NCBI RefSeq assembly: GCF_014646895.1 | Contig: NZ_BMOD01000002.1 | Span: forward strand, 248,001 to 312,000 | Length of the DNA stretch: 64,000 nucleotides | DNA from: Deinococcus roseus | Lineage (GTDB): Bacteria; Deinococcota; Deinococci; Deinococcales; Deinococcaceae | Reading direction: 5' to 3' | Shown here: piece by piece, positions 53,041 through 61,627 of the stretch | How the letters are laid out: each line of letters opens with the position of its first letter | How positions within the stretch are numbered: the stretch's first letter is position 1 | Notes under the pieces: model-generated | The model's input: only the letters and a program-made list of their open reading frames with translations | Databases searched by the model: none | Told to the model about the DNA's origin: nothing | Made by a program: the position numbers and the translations under genes

Positions 53041-54113
53041 CATTTCCTCCGATGGTTTGAACTGTTTTCGATGACTTCTTCCCACAAACGCACCACTGCA
53101 GTGGCACCAAAATGGTCTTTGACAAAAGCACGGGCACGGACTCCCATGCTGGTCCGCTCTGCTGCAGAAAGCTGCATCATGCGCTGCATGCCCTCCTGCA
53201 AAGGTTCTGCTGCATCTGGCTGCACCATGATCAGGTTGTCTCCCTGGCCTTGCAAGGACGACACCCCTCCCACATTGGTGGCCACACAGGGCTTACCCGC
53301 CGCCATGGCTTCCAGCAGGGCATTGGGCATGCCTTCCCAGCGGGAAGACAACACCACACCGTCGGCCTGGCGCAGGTAAGAGAGCACGTCTGCTGTTTCT
53401 CCTGCCAGCAGCACCCGGTCTTCCAGCTTCAGGTTGTGAACCTGCTGTTGCAGGGCTTCCCGCAGGGGGCCACCTCCCACCAGGGTCAACTTTGCCTGTG
53501 GAAGGCCTGCCATCGCCTGAATCAGGTGGTCGTACCCCTTGGCTTCAATGAGGCGACCAATGGCCACCCAGTGAAACACCGGGCTGTCCTGACCGGGCTG
53601 CAAAGGCTCCTGCAAAAAAGCTTCATCCATGGCGTTGTTGATGATGCGAACCTTGTCGGGTCGGGTGAGCTTGCGCTCGATGATCTTGTTGCGCGTGCGG
53701 TCCGCATTAACCACCAGGGCACGGGAAGCGAAATCCGTCCATTTCAGCAGTTTGTCTTTGGTTCCCTGGGCTTTCTCGGTGCGGATGCTGCCAATGGAAG
53801 GCACCCCCATCAGCACACTGAACAGCCTGGACACCATGATGCCATGGAACATGAATCCGATGCTGCAGTCTGGGCGGAAGTTTTTCACTTCACGGAACAG
53901 GGCAGCCAGGTTCTTGAAGATCCTGGAACGGTCATTGATGGGAAGGGTCACCAGGTCAATCTGCTGGCGCTTCAACCTTTCCTCAAAGGCATTCTCCTTC
54001 AAAAGGGAGATGATCCGCACCTGGTGGCGGCCCAGCATGTTCTCGGTCAGCCGCACCACCTGGGTTTCCGCACCTCCGCGCCCAAGCCCGGCAATCACAA
54101 ACAGGATTCGCAT
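53040..54113 (-). CDS. GT4-type glycosyltransferase
   Basis: A 357-residue GT-B enzyme. It starts ILFVIAGLGRGGAETQVVRL, has the nucleotide-binding VAIGRLIEAKGYDHLIQAM and the donor-site SSRWEGMPNALLEAMAAGKPCVATNVGG with the EX7E-type acidic pair. It adds one sugar of the repeat unit; donor and acceptor are unknown. Tight spacing to both neighbours puts it inside the operon. Confidence 0.9.
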   Translation of the reverse strand: MRILFVIAGLGRGGAETQVVRLTENMLGRHQVRIISLLKENAFEERLKRQQIDLVTLPINDRSRIFKNLAALFREVKNFRPDCSIGFMFHGIMVSRLFSVLMGVPSIGSIRTEKAQGTKDKLLKWTDFASRALVVNADRTRNKIIERKLTRPDKVRIINNAMDEAFLQEPLQPGQDSPVFHWVAIGRLIEAKGYDHLIQAMAGLPQAKLTLVGGGPLREALQQQVHNLKLEDRVLLAGETADVLSYLRQADGVVLSSRWEGMPNALLEAMAAGKPCVATNVGGVSSLQGQGDNLIMVQPDAAEPLQEGMQRMMQLSAAERTSMGVRARAFVKDHFGATAVVRLWEEVIENSSNHRRK

Positions 54114-54115
54114 GG

Positions 54116-55006
54116 TTACTTCTTGTTCACATCCTTCAGGTAAAACAGCATGCCTGGAATGAAAAGCAGCAAGTACAGCAGGTAATTGGTGGGACGCCTG
54201 AAAGCAAGCGCTCCACCTCTGGAATGCATCTGGTAACGCACAAAATTGACCATGTATTTGGCCCGGGCCTTCAGGGGCATGAAGGGCACATCCACAGCTT
54301 CTGCATAGAAGGTCCGGGAAGCATTGGAGCTTTTGGCCCGCACCCGATCGATGTTCTTGCTGAGTCCATCCGCAGTGTAATCCTTGCGCAGGGCCCGGAT
54401 GTTGAAGTACATGAAATCGTACTTCAGGGACATGCGGTTGAGGACCAGCGAGGTGGCCACCCGTTTCTCATTCTCGAAGAGCGGGAAGGGGTAGGCTTTG
54501 AGCACTGCAGTCTTGAAGGTGTGCAGCTTGTCGCCTTTCACACCAAAGTGGTGCAGGATCAGGCTGGGTTTGGACACCATGGGCGACTGGGGGAATTCGT
54601 TCCCGATCAAATCCCCTTCTTTGGTGCTGGCCAGGAACACCACCCCGGCGATGGAGTTGTTCTGCAGGATGCCATTTTCTTCATAAGCCCGGATGACATC
54701 CTCAATGGCGTTCTGTTCCAGATAGTCATCAGAGTCCAGGTAGAAACCGATGGGTTTGCTGGCGCGTTCCAGTCCAGCATTGAGGGCAGCAGCCCGCCCC
54801 TTGTTCTGCTGGCGGTGGTAGACGATGCTGAGCTCTGCATCGCGAATCCAGCCTTGCACGATGGTCTCGGTCTGGTCGGTGGAACCATCATCGATGATGA
54901 TCCATTCCACCTGCTCTTTCAGCGGCATGCGGCGCAGATGGTCGTACGCCTCAGTCAACAGCTGCTGACGGTTGTACGTTGCAGTGATCACTGAAACTTC
55001 AAGCAC
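54116..55006 (-). CDS. GT2-type glycosyltransferase
   Basis: A 296-residue GT-A enzyme. It begins VSVITATYNRQQLLTEAY, has IIIDDGSTDQTETIV and the metal-binding FYLDSDDYLEQNAI, then a C-terminal region ending in a membrane-associated helix (YLLYLLLFIPGMLFYL). The start is a GTG at 55006 with GGAGGAG upstream, overlapping the flippase gene by 8 bp. Acceptor specificity is unknown. Confidence 0.9.
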   Translation of the reverse strand: MLEVSVITATYNRQQLLTEAYDHLRRMPLKEQVEWIIIDDGSTDQTETIVQGWIRDAELSIVYHRQQNKGRAAALNAGLERASKPIGFYLDSDDYLEQNAIEDVIRAYEENGILQNNSIAGVVFLASTKEGDLIGNEFPQSPMVSKPSLILHHFGVKGDKLHTFKTAVLKAYPFPLFENEKRVATSLVLNRMSLKYDFMYFNIRALRKDYTADGLSKNIDRVRAKSSNASRTFYAEAVDVPFMPLKARAKYMVNFVRYQMHSRGGALAFRRPTNYLLYLLLFIPGMLFYLKDVNKK

Positions 55007-56432
55007 GTTCTTCTCCTCCTCTTGCAGATCCTGTTGAATTGATGTAAATCGAAAATAAAGCCATTCCCATCACAAAACCCAGCATGATCAGGTTGCCTGT
55101 TCCATACTGCATTCCGGAAAACAGCGCCACCGAGACAGCGAACATCAGGCCCACCATCAGGTACACCGGAAAATTCTTCTTGACCACCGAACGGTTCATT
55201 TTCAGGTAGGGAATGTGCATCCTGCGCACCAGCAAATAAGAATACAGCAGGGAGGCCAGGTAACTGAACAGCATCGAGCAGACCGCTCCCCAGATGCCAT
55301 AAAATTTCACCAACAAAATGCCAGGGACCAGCGAAACAATGGCCCCCACCACCGTGGAACGGGTGATATTGAGGGTGTTTTTTTCCAGCTGCAACACCAG
55401 GTCAAAGGTGCCGGATTTGATGCGGTTGATGGAGACAATGATGGACACCACCACCAGCATCCACTTGTAGGCTTGCAAATCGGTGGCATGGGTGAGCTGC
55501 AGGATGTAAGGATAGGCGTTGAAATACAGCAAGGCCACAATCACTGAGAACTGCAAGACCAGGTTGATCTGTTTGTTGAGGTCCTTGTTGACCTGCTCCA
55601 GCTTGCCCGCACTGTAGGCTTTGAAGATCCCCACCTGCGAGGCCGCTGTGAGGGTGTTCAGAATGAAGGTGGCTCCCCGCTGTGAGATGTCGTAAAGGGT
55701 GGAGAAAATCCCCACTTCTTTGAGCCCAAAGAACAGCCCCAGGAAGTAACGGGCCCCAAAGAAAATCACCTGCCCGAACAGCGAGGAAATGGACATGGGA
55801 TAGCCGTAACGGAACATCTCCTGCATGCGCTCACGGGTCAGTTCTTTCATCCTGAACGAAGGTTTGAGCACCAGCACCATCATCACCAGAGGAACGTACA
55901 TGGAAAGGGCAATGCAGATGTAGATGGGGTTGAAGAGGTTCTGCGGATGGCTGGAGAGGTAATATCCCCCCAGGATGGCTGCACCGGCCTCAACCAGCAT
56001 GCAGATGCCATAAAAAATCACCCAGCGTTTCATGCGGATGATTTCCAGAGAGAAGTTGTAGGAAAAGTACAGCAGCAGAAGGTTCAGGGTGGTGGCAAAC
56101 CGAACAAAACCTGCTCCTGCTGGCACAAACAGCAGCACTGTAGACAGCAACAGCAGCAACAAAGAAAGGGACCACAGGGTTTTGAAAGGGGCTTCCTGGT
56201 GGTCGTAAAAAAATCGGCTCACCGCATTGATCAACCACTGGCCCAGAATGGAAAGCACCAGGGTGCTTGAAGCAATGATCAATGCAGACTCGCCGTACCG
56301 TTCCAGTCCAAACCAGGAAACAAACAGGCCAATGGACAGCAGGTTGACCACCGCTGCCAGGCTTTTGAACCCCAGGTAAAGAAAGTGGTCCGAAGTCAGA
56401 AGTTTTTTGGAAACCGCCAGCACCCTGTGCAT
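54999..56432 (-). CDS. Wzx-type oligosaccharide flippase
   Basis: A 477-residue MATE/MVF-like exporter with about 14 helices. The N-terminal region FLYLGFKSLAAVVNLLSIGLFVSW and the middle RYGYPMSISSLFGQVIFFGARYFLG are typical of polysaccharide flippases. It moves the lipid-linked repeat unit across the membrane for polymerisation. It abuts the UDP-glucose dehydrogenase gene (TAA directly followed by ATG). Confidence 0.88.
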   Translation of the reverse strand: MHRVLAVSKKLLTSDHFLYLGFKSLAAVVNLLSIGLFVSWFGLERYGESALIIASSTLVLSILGQWLINAVSRFFYDHQEAPFKTLWSLSLLLLLLSTVLLFVPAGAGFVRFATTLNLLLLYFSYNFSLEIIRMKRWVIFYGICMLVEAGAAILGGYYLSSHPQNLFNPIYICIALSMYVPLVMMVLVLKPSFRMKELTRERMQEMFRYGYPMSISSLFGQVIFFGARYFLGLFFGLKEVGIFSTLYDISQRGATFILNTLTAASQVGIFKAYSAGKLEQVNKDLNKQINLVLQFSVIVALLYFNAYPYILQLTHATDLQAYKWMLVVVSIIVSINRIKSGTFDLVLQLEKNTLNITRSTVVGAIVSLVPGILLVKFYGIWGAVCSMLFSYLASLLYSYLLVRRMHIPYLKMNRSVVKKNFPVYLMVGLMFAVSVALFSGMQYGTGNLIMLGFVMGMALFSIYINSTGSARGGEERA

Positions 56433-57791
56433 TTATCTTCTGTTGCCCCGTCCAATGCCGTGATACTTGATGTGGGGTTCAAAGCTGTATTTGGCGAGGC
56501 AGTTGCGTCCATCGATCAGGATGGTGGAGGGTTTCAGCAGGCTGTTCCAATCCTGGTTGATGTAATCGCGCCATTCGGTGGCCACCACCACCACATCTGC
56601 ACCGTCCAGGGTGGCGGGCACCGTGTCGAGCTGTTGCACATTCTCGCAGTCTTCCAGTTTGGCGAAATCCACTTTTGCGATGGGGTCATGCATGCGCACG
56701 TAAGCCCCTTTGCGGCACAGTTCCCGGGCCAGCTTGATGCCAGGAGAATCGCGGGTGTCGTCGGTGTTGGGTTTGAAAGCCGCACCCAGCACAGCAATCT
56801 GCAGGCCACGGATCACCTTGAATTCGCTCTGGATTTTCTCCAGGATGCGCTGGATCTGGCGGTCATTGACCTTGATGGCGGCACTCACAATGTCCAGGTC
56901 GTACTGGTATTCACTGGCAATGGCATTGAGGGCCAGGGTGTCTTTGGGGAAGCAACTTCCACCCCAGCCAATTCCGGCTTGCAGGAAGCGGGATCCGATG
57001 CGCTCGTCCAGACCGATGCCCCGGGAGACTTCCATCACATCTGCACCCACACGCTCGCACAGGCCAGCAATCTCGTTGATGTAGCTGATCTTGAGGGCCA
57101 GGAAGGCGTTGGCTGCATATTTGATCATCTCGGCACTGGTGGGTTCGGTGGTGATCAGGGGGGGCAGGTGGTAACTGGCTGGACGGGGCAGGAATTCCGG
57201 GGGTTCGAAGGTCTGCTCCAGAATCGGGTCATAGAGTTCCCGCATCACATTGAAGAATTCACGGTTGTGTGCCCCCACCACCACCCGATCCGGGTAAAAG
57301 GTGTCATAAAGGGCATATCCTTCCCGGAGGAATTCGGGGTTGGAGCCCACAGCAACCTCGGTGTTTTTGCCCTGCTTTTTCAGTTCGTTTTTCAGCAGGG
57401 TGAGCACCTTGCGGTTGGTGCCAATGGGCACCGTGGATTTCACCACCAGATAATAAGTGGTGTCTGGTTTCAGCACATCTGCCAGCTCGATGACGGCCTG
57501 TTCCAGATAAGAGGTGTCGGCTTCTCCACTTGGGGTGGTGGGGGTCCCCACCGCAATGAAAATGACCCGGCAATCGGCGAGACCCGCGTAATCGGTGGTC
57601 GGCACCAGGTGGTTGCGGGTGAGTTGCAGGAGTTCCCTCAGGCCCTCTTCGTGAATGGGGGGTTCTCCCTGCCTGAGCTTTTCAACCTTGCGGGCATCTT
57701 TATCAATCGCGTAAACGTCATGACCAATGTAGGCAAATGCCAAGCTGGTGGTCAATCCAACATATCCTGTTCCGATGATTCCTATCTGCAT
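56433..57791 (-). CDS. UDP-glucose 6-dehydrogenase
   Basis: A 452-residue enzyme of the UGDH family, first gene of the minus-strand operon. NAD motif GIIGTGYVGLTTSLAFAYIG, VKSTVPIGTNR, EFLREGYALYDTFYPDRVV, KYAANAFLALKISYINEIA and the catalytic GWGGSCFPKDTLAL loop are intact. It makes UDP-glucuronate from UDP-glucose. GAGGT five bases ahead of the ATG is the ribosome site; TATGGTATAGGT 20-30 bp upstream could hold the -10. With the TviB-like enzyme the locus has two uronate-forming dehydrogenases. Confidence 0.93.
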   Translation of the reverse strand: MQIGIIGTGYVGLTTSLAFAYIGHDVYAIDKDARKVEKLRQGEPPIHEEGLRELLQLTRNHLVPTTDYAGLADCRVIFIAVGTPTTPSGEADTSYLEQAVIELADVLKPDTTYYLVVKSTVPIGTNRKVLTLLKNELKKQGKNTEVAVGSNPEFLREGYALYDTFYPDRVVVGAHNREFFNVMRELYDPILEQTFEPPEFLPRPASYHLPPLITTEPTSAEMIKYAANAFLALKISYINEIAGLCERVGADVMEVSRGIGLDERIGSRFLQAGIGWGGSCFPKDTLALNAIASEYQYDLDIVSAAIKVNDRQIQRILEKIQSEFKVIRGLQIAVLGAAFKPNTDDTRDSPGIKLARELCRKGAYVRMHDPIAKVDFAKLEDCENVQQLDTVPATLDGADVVVVATEWRDYINQDWNSLLKPSTILIDGRNCLAKYSFEPHIKYHGIGRGNRR

Positions 57792-58038
57792 ATAACCTCA
57801 CAACCTATACCATATCACCCGATTTCCCAAAAACAGGTGACGGCACCTAAGAGACACATGAGTGCAAAACATGTGAGCCAGCTGAGAAAAACACCAAGGG
57901 GCTGCTGAAAAGATGGCGTGGGTGGAACTCCAGAATGAAGGCAATCCTGACCCACCAGAGCCATCCCGCTACTCTCTGGGGAACTGTCTATATGCCTTGC
58001 CTGTTTCCTCTGGCACAACCACCTGGAATGCAGGATCT

Positions 58039-58075
58039 GGGCAGGGATTCCACTTACAGGCGCGAATCCCAGCCC
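58039..58075 (-). terminator. Stem-loop after the Wzy-like gene
   Basis: GGGCTGGGATTC / GAATCCCTGCCC on the minus strand, 12 bp with one mismatch and a 13-base loop, 6 bp after the polymerase stop. No strong T run follows, so it may stabilise or attenuate. The rest of the 290-bp gap (57792-58038) shows only the UDP-glucose dehydrogenase promoter region. Confidence 0.55.
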
Positions 58076-58081
58076 ACAGGT

Positions 58082-59446
58082 CTACTGCTTGCGGCTCTGC
58101 CGGTTGAAAATGAAACGGCTGATCAGGATGAAAATGAAGATGGGCAGCACCTCGCTCCACCAGAACACTTTGATCAGGCTGTAAGACTCTGAACGGAAAA
58201 ACTTGTAGATCAGGGGCAGCAAGGCAAGCCCCACAATGGCATATACGGTGTTGGATCGGGCTTTTCGTTCGATGATGCCCAGAACGATTCCCAGGAACCC
58301 AAAGTAAAACAGGATGCCTGCAAAACCGAAATTGAGAAACGCCTCGGCAATGGAACTGAAACCAAAGCCTCCGCCCCGCATCTGCACATCGTAATGGTAG
58401 GTCTGCACATACCACTGGGAAAGCGGCGTGTAGTCCGTAAAAGGCACCACCAGGTTCATCAGGGTCGCCAGATACGATTTCCCGAACTGGTAAACGATTC
58501 CCCCTCCAGACAGGTCACGGTACAGGTCGCCCATGATCATGTGCCACACCTCAAATTCATCGTCCAGCAAGCCCAGGCTCACTGCAGCATTGGCGTTGAG
58601 GATGATGATGTTCATGATGGCTTTGAATCCCGTGAAGAACACCAGCAAACCCAGTCCAATCAGAATGATGTGTTGCAGCTTGAGGATGTTTCTTTTGTTC
58701 AGCAAGACAATGGTCGGCATCAGGTACAGCATCAAACTGCTGCGGTCCACAATCATCAGCGAGTAGGCAATCCCGAACACCAGCAGAATGATGGAAGCCC
58801 GACCTGATTTTTTCATGTTGCGCATGAAGTACAGGTACAACAAGATGACCACCGACACCGAGATCATGTTGTTGAAGGGCAAGGCCAGGATGTCTCCACT
58901 GTTCAGGTTCAGGTTGCGCTGCGACCTGCTGGTGAAAACAAAAGAATTGAAACCGTACACAAAGAAGACAAAGTACACCTGGAACAGCAATCCCAGATAA
59001 CCATAGATTACCGCAAAAATGTGCATGGTGTTGTCATAATTGTTGTTGTACAGGGTTTCTCCACCCTGTCCACGGCCTCTGGAAAACGCATAATACAGGC
59101 CATAAAATGAAAAAAGGGCCATAAAAGACAGGGCCGTTGAGAGATAAGCGTAAGGGTAGATCGAAGTGACATCCTGCCCAAAATTGTTGATGTACACCGC
59201 AGTGTTGTAGGTGTACCACGAAACAACAAAGAACCCTCCCAGACTGAGAATGGTTCCCGTGCGTCGGTATTCCAGAACAATCAATAAAAATGCACTGAGG
59301 CTGGACAACAAAATGATGGTCAGGTTGGTGTTGAGAGCCAGCAGGGTTGAAATCAGGGCAATGGCCAGCACAATGCCCAGTGAGATCAACAATGAAGTTC
59401 CCAATTGTAAAGGGTTTTCCCTCCAGCGAGACAACATGTTTTCCAT
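58082..59446 (-). CDS. Wzy-like oligosaccharide repeat-unit polymerase
   Basis: A 454-residue polytopic protein with 11-12 helices and a long external loop between about residues 310 and 390 (QMRGGGFGFSSIAEAFLNFG), a pattern of O-antigen polymerases; the motif GFSSIAEAFLNFG resembles that in OrfL/Wzy relatives. Sequence conservation in the family is low, so this is a topology- and context-based call. The ATG at 59446 is chosen at the start of the hydrophobic part. It is in the same direction as the operon but separated by 290 bp. Confidence 0.78.
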   Translation of the reverse strand: MENMLSRWRENPLQLGTSLLISLGIVLAIALISTLLALNTNLTIILLSSLSAFLLIVLEYRRTGTILSLGGFFVVSWYTYNTAVYINNFGQDVTSIYPYAYLSTALSFMALFSFYGLYYAFSRGRGQGGETLYNNNYDNTMHIFAVIYGYLGLLFQVYFVFFVYGFNSFVFTSRSQRNLNLNSGDILALPFNNMISVSVVILLYLYFMRNMKKSGRASIILLVFGIAYSLMIVDRSSLMLYLMPTIVLLNKRNILKLQHIILIGLGLLVFFTGFKAIMNIIILNANAAVSLGLLDDEFEVWHMIMGDLYRDLSGGGIVYQFGKSYLATLMNLVVPFTDYTPLSQWYVQTYHYDVQMRGGGFGFSSIAEAFLNFGFAGILFYFGFLGIVLGIIERKARSNTVYAIVGLALLPLIYKFFRSESYSLIKVFWWSEVLPIFIFILISRFIFNRQSRKQ

Positions 59447-59570
59447 GCTACCCCACCCCCCCGGCAGATGCAACACAAACCGGCACTGCATTTTTCGCAT
59501 CTTTCTGCTGCATGTTCCCTCAGTGACCCTGGCTGGAGTCTTTACATTTTCTTCTGGTCCATCCAAACCA

Positions 59571-59609
59571 AATCCGGGTCACCTCTTTTTGCACAGGGTG
59601 ACCCGGATT
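59571..59609. terminator. Terminator between the ABC importer and Wzy genes
   Basis: AATCCGGGTCACC / GGTGACCCGGATT, 13 bp with a 13-base loop. CAAAAA on the right gives a U-run for neither strand strongly; TTGGTTT follows on the minus strand. Confidence 0.7.
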
Positions 59610-59630
59610 CAAAAACCAGTGGAGGCTGCC

Positions 59631-60593
59631 TTACTTCACTGCACCATCCAGACCCTTCAGAAAGAGCTTCTGGGCAGAGAGGAACACGATCAGGATGGGC
59701 ACCATCATGATCACTGCACCTGCAGCAATGTTGAAGGGGTCATAAACAAACTGTCCTTTAAGTTTTAACACTGTAATGGACAAGGGCTCCAGGTTCTGGG
59801 CACCCAGCAGAGCGATCTTGGGCCACACGTAGGCGTTCCAGGTGTTGACCAGGGTAAAGATGCCCAGAGCGGTCATGGCAGGCGCGGAGAGAGGCACCAT
59901 GATGCGCCAGAGGATCTGGGTTTCTGTGGCTCCATCGATGCGGGCGGCTTCAATCAGGGCCTGAGGAATGGAGAGGTAAGACTGGCGGATCAGGAAGATG
60001 CCGAACCCCGTAGCAATGGTGGGCAGGACCACCGACCAGTAGGTTCCCAGGCCCTGACACACGTAAGGCGCAAGGGCAGAGGGCAAGAAGCAGTTGTTGC
60101 CGCCAATTACAGGGAGGTTGGCCAGATTTTTCAAAGTCATGGTGTTGACGATGAAAGCCGTCTCAGTGGGAAGCACCAGGGTGGCGATGATCATGCTAAA
60201 GATGATGTTCTTGAGGGGAAAGTCCATGCGGGCCAGAGGGTAAGCGGCCATTGCTGATATCAGCAATGTGCCTACTATGGTAAAAACACTGATCACAATG
60301 GAATTCCAGAAGGAGCCTTTCAATTCCTTCAATTGAAATACTGCCCCAAAGTTATCCAGACTTAGATGCTTTGGAAAAAGACTCGCAGGGAAATCATAAA
60401 TACTGGCTCCACCCGAAGCTCCCTTATCCGTAATGGAGATGGCAAAAGTCCAGAGGAAGGGGAACACCGCAAACACCAACACCAGAAGCAGAAAGGCATA
60501 CATCAAAATCTGATTGATGGTTCGCTTGCTCCTAGCCCGTGCAACTGCGCGCTTGTGGTCTTCCTGAACGATACGGTCCTGTGTCACGCTCAT
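59631..60593 (-). CDS. Sugar ABC transporter permease (MalG/CUT1 type)
   Basis: A 320-residue permease with six helices and the EAA loop EAARIDGATETQILWRIMVPLSAPA that contacts the ATPase. An N-terminal extension of about 25 residues precedes the first helix. ATGA overlap with the partner permease gene. No ATPase gene is present, so a shared MsmK-like ATPase elsewhere must energise it. Confidence 0.93.
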   Translation of the reverse strand: MSVTQDRIVQEDHKRAVARARSKRTINQILMYAFLLLVLVFAVFPFLWTFAISITDKGASGGASIYDFPASLFPKHLSLDNFGAVFQLKELKGSFWNSIVISVFTIVGTLLISAMAAYPLARMDFPLKNIIFSMIIATLVLPTETAFIVNTMTLKNLANLPVIGGNNCFLPSALAPYVCQGLGTYWSVVLPTIATGFGIFLIRQSYLSIPQALIEAARIDGATETQILWRIMVPLSAPAMTALGIFTLVNTWNAYVWPKIALLGAQNLEPLSITVLKLKGQFVYDPFNIAAGAVIMMVPILIVFLSAQKLFLKGLDGAVK

Positions 60594-61495
60594 GCCCTTT
60601 CCTCGCCTTCTCTATTCAGACGGAACTGCACGATGGAGAGGCCAATGCCTACCACGGCAATGATCAGACCTGCGGCAGAAGCCACGCCATAGTCAAAGTT
60701 GAAGCCGTTAAATGCTTTCTGATACACGTACATCAGGGCAGTGTAGGTGCTGTTCAGCGGTCCACCGCCAGGGGTGAAAGTAAGTGGCTCATCCAATACT
60801 CGAATTGCTGCAAAAGTCGACAGCAAGCTGCACAGCAGCAGGGTGGGACGCATCATGGGAACAATCACCAGCCAGAAAGTCTGGAAGGGGGTTGCACCGT
60901 CCAGGTTGGCCGCCTCTTCCACTTCTGCAGGAACAGCCTGCAGACCACCCATGTAAAGCACCATGTAGAAACCAAAACCACGCCAGAAGGTCACCAGCAT
61001 CAGCGCCCAGATGGCGGTGTATTCATTGTTGAGCCAGCCAAAAGCAGAGTTTGAGTTTATGAAGTGCAGGCTTTGCAGGACCCAGTTAAGGATACCTTCT
61101 TTTTGAAAAACCCAGTCCCACATCACTGCTGCGGTGGCAATGGAGGTGATCACTGGAATGTAGTAGGCTGCCCGGAAAAATCCCATGAAAGGCAGCTTGC
61201 GGTTGACCGCCACGGCAATCGCCAGAGCAGCAACCTGCAGGGCCGGAACGATGGCAATGTACTTCACCGAGTTCCAGAGGCCCGTGATGAAAAGTTCGTC
61301 TTGAAACAGGGTGATGAAGTTCTGAATCCCGATGAACCTGGGGGCCTCGCCCGCAGCAAACTGGGCGGCCTTGTATTCGGTGAATCCAAGGTAGCTTCCG
61401 TAGATCACAGGATAGAAGGTGAAGACAGCCAGCAAGATCAGGGCCGGTGCGAGGAACGCGTAGGCAATCAGGGCTGTGCGGGTTTTGTTTTGCAT
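60590..61495 (-). CDS. Sugar ABC transporter permease (MalF/CUT1 type)
   Basis: A 301-residue permease. It has six helices, an early FLAPALILLAVFTFYPVIYG and the EAA loop EEAANLDGATPFQTFWLVIVPMMRP. Start ATG at 61495 with AGGAGAAG upstream. It pairs with the downstream permease; the 132-bp gap to the binding-protein gene holds two stem-loops that probably lower permease expression. Confidence 0.93.
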   Translation of the reverse strand: MQNKTRTALIAYAFLAPALILLAVFTFYPVIYGSYLGFTEYKAAQFAAGEAPRFIGIQNFITLFQDELFITGLWNSVKYIAIVPALQVAALAIAVAVNRKLPFMGFFRAAYYIPVITSIATAAVMWDWVFQKEGILNWVLQSLHFINSNSAFGWLNNEYTAIWALMLVTFWRGFGFYMVLYMGGLQAVPAEVEEAANLDGATPFQTFWLVIVPMMRPTLLLCSLLSTFAAIRVLDEPLTFTPGGGPLNSTYTALMYVYQKAFNGFNFDYGVASAAGLIIAVVGIGLSIVQFRLNREGEERA

Positions 61496-61516
61496 GGGAC
61501 TTCTCCTGGTTGCTGG

Positions 61517-61585
61517 AGGTGTACTTTTGTGTTACACCTGCCTTTTCGTTGAGAGAGGATCAAAAGCGTTGCCGCCTTTGATCCT
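61517..61585. promoter_or_regulatory. Two stem-loops between binding-protein and permease genes
   Basis: AGGATCAAA-GCG ... CGC-TTTGATCCT at 61556-61585 and AGGTGTA/TACACCT at 61517-61539. Intergenic stems at this place commonly protect or terminate most transcripts after the binding-protein gene so that it is made in excess. Long AT-rich stretches follow the binding-protein stop. Confidence 0.6.
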
Positions 61586-61627
61586 CCTGACATCATTCAC
61601 GCAAAGCTGGGCTTACTTTTTGCTGAT

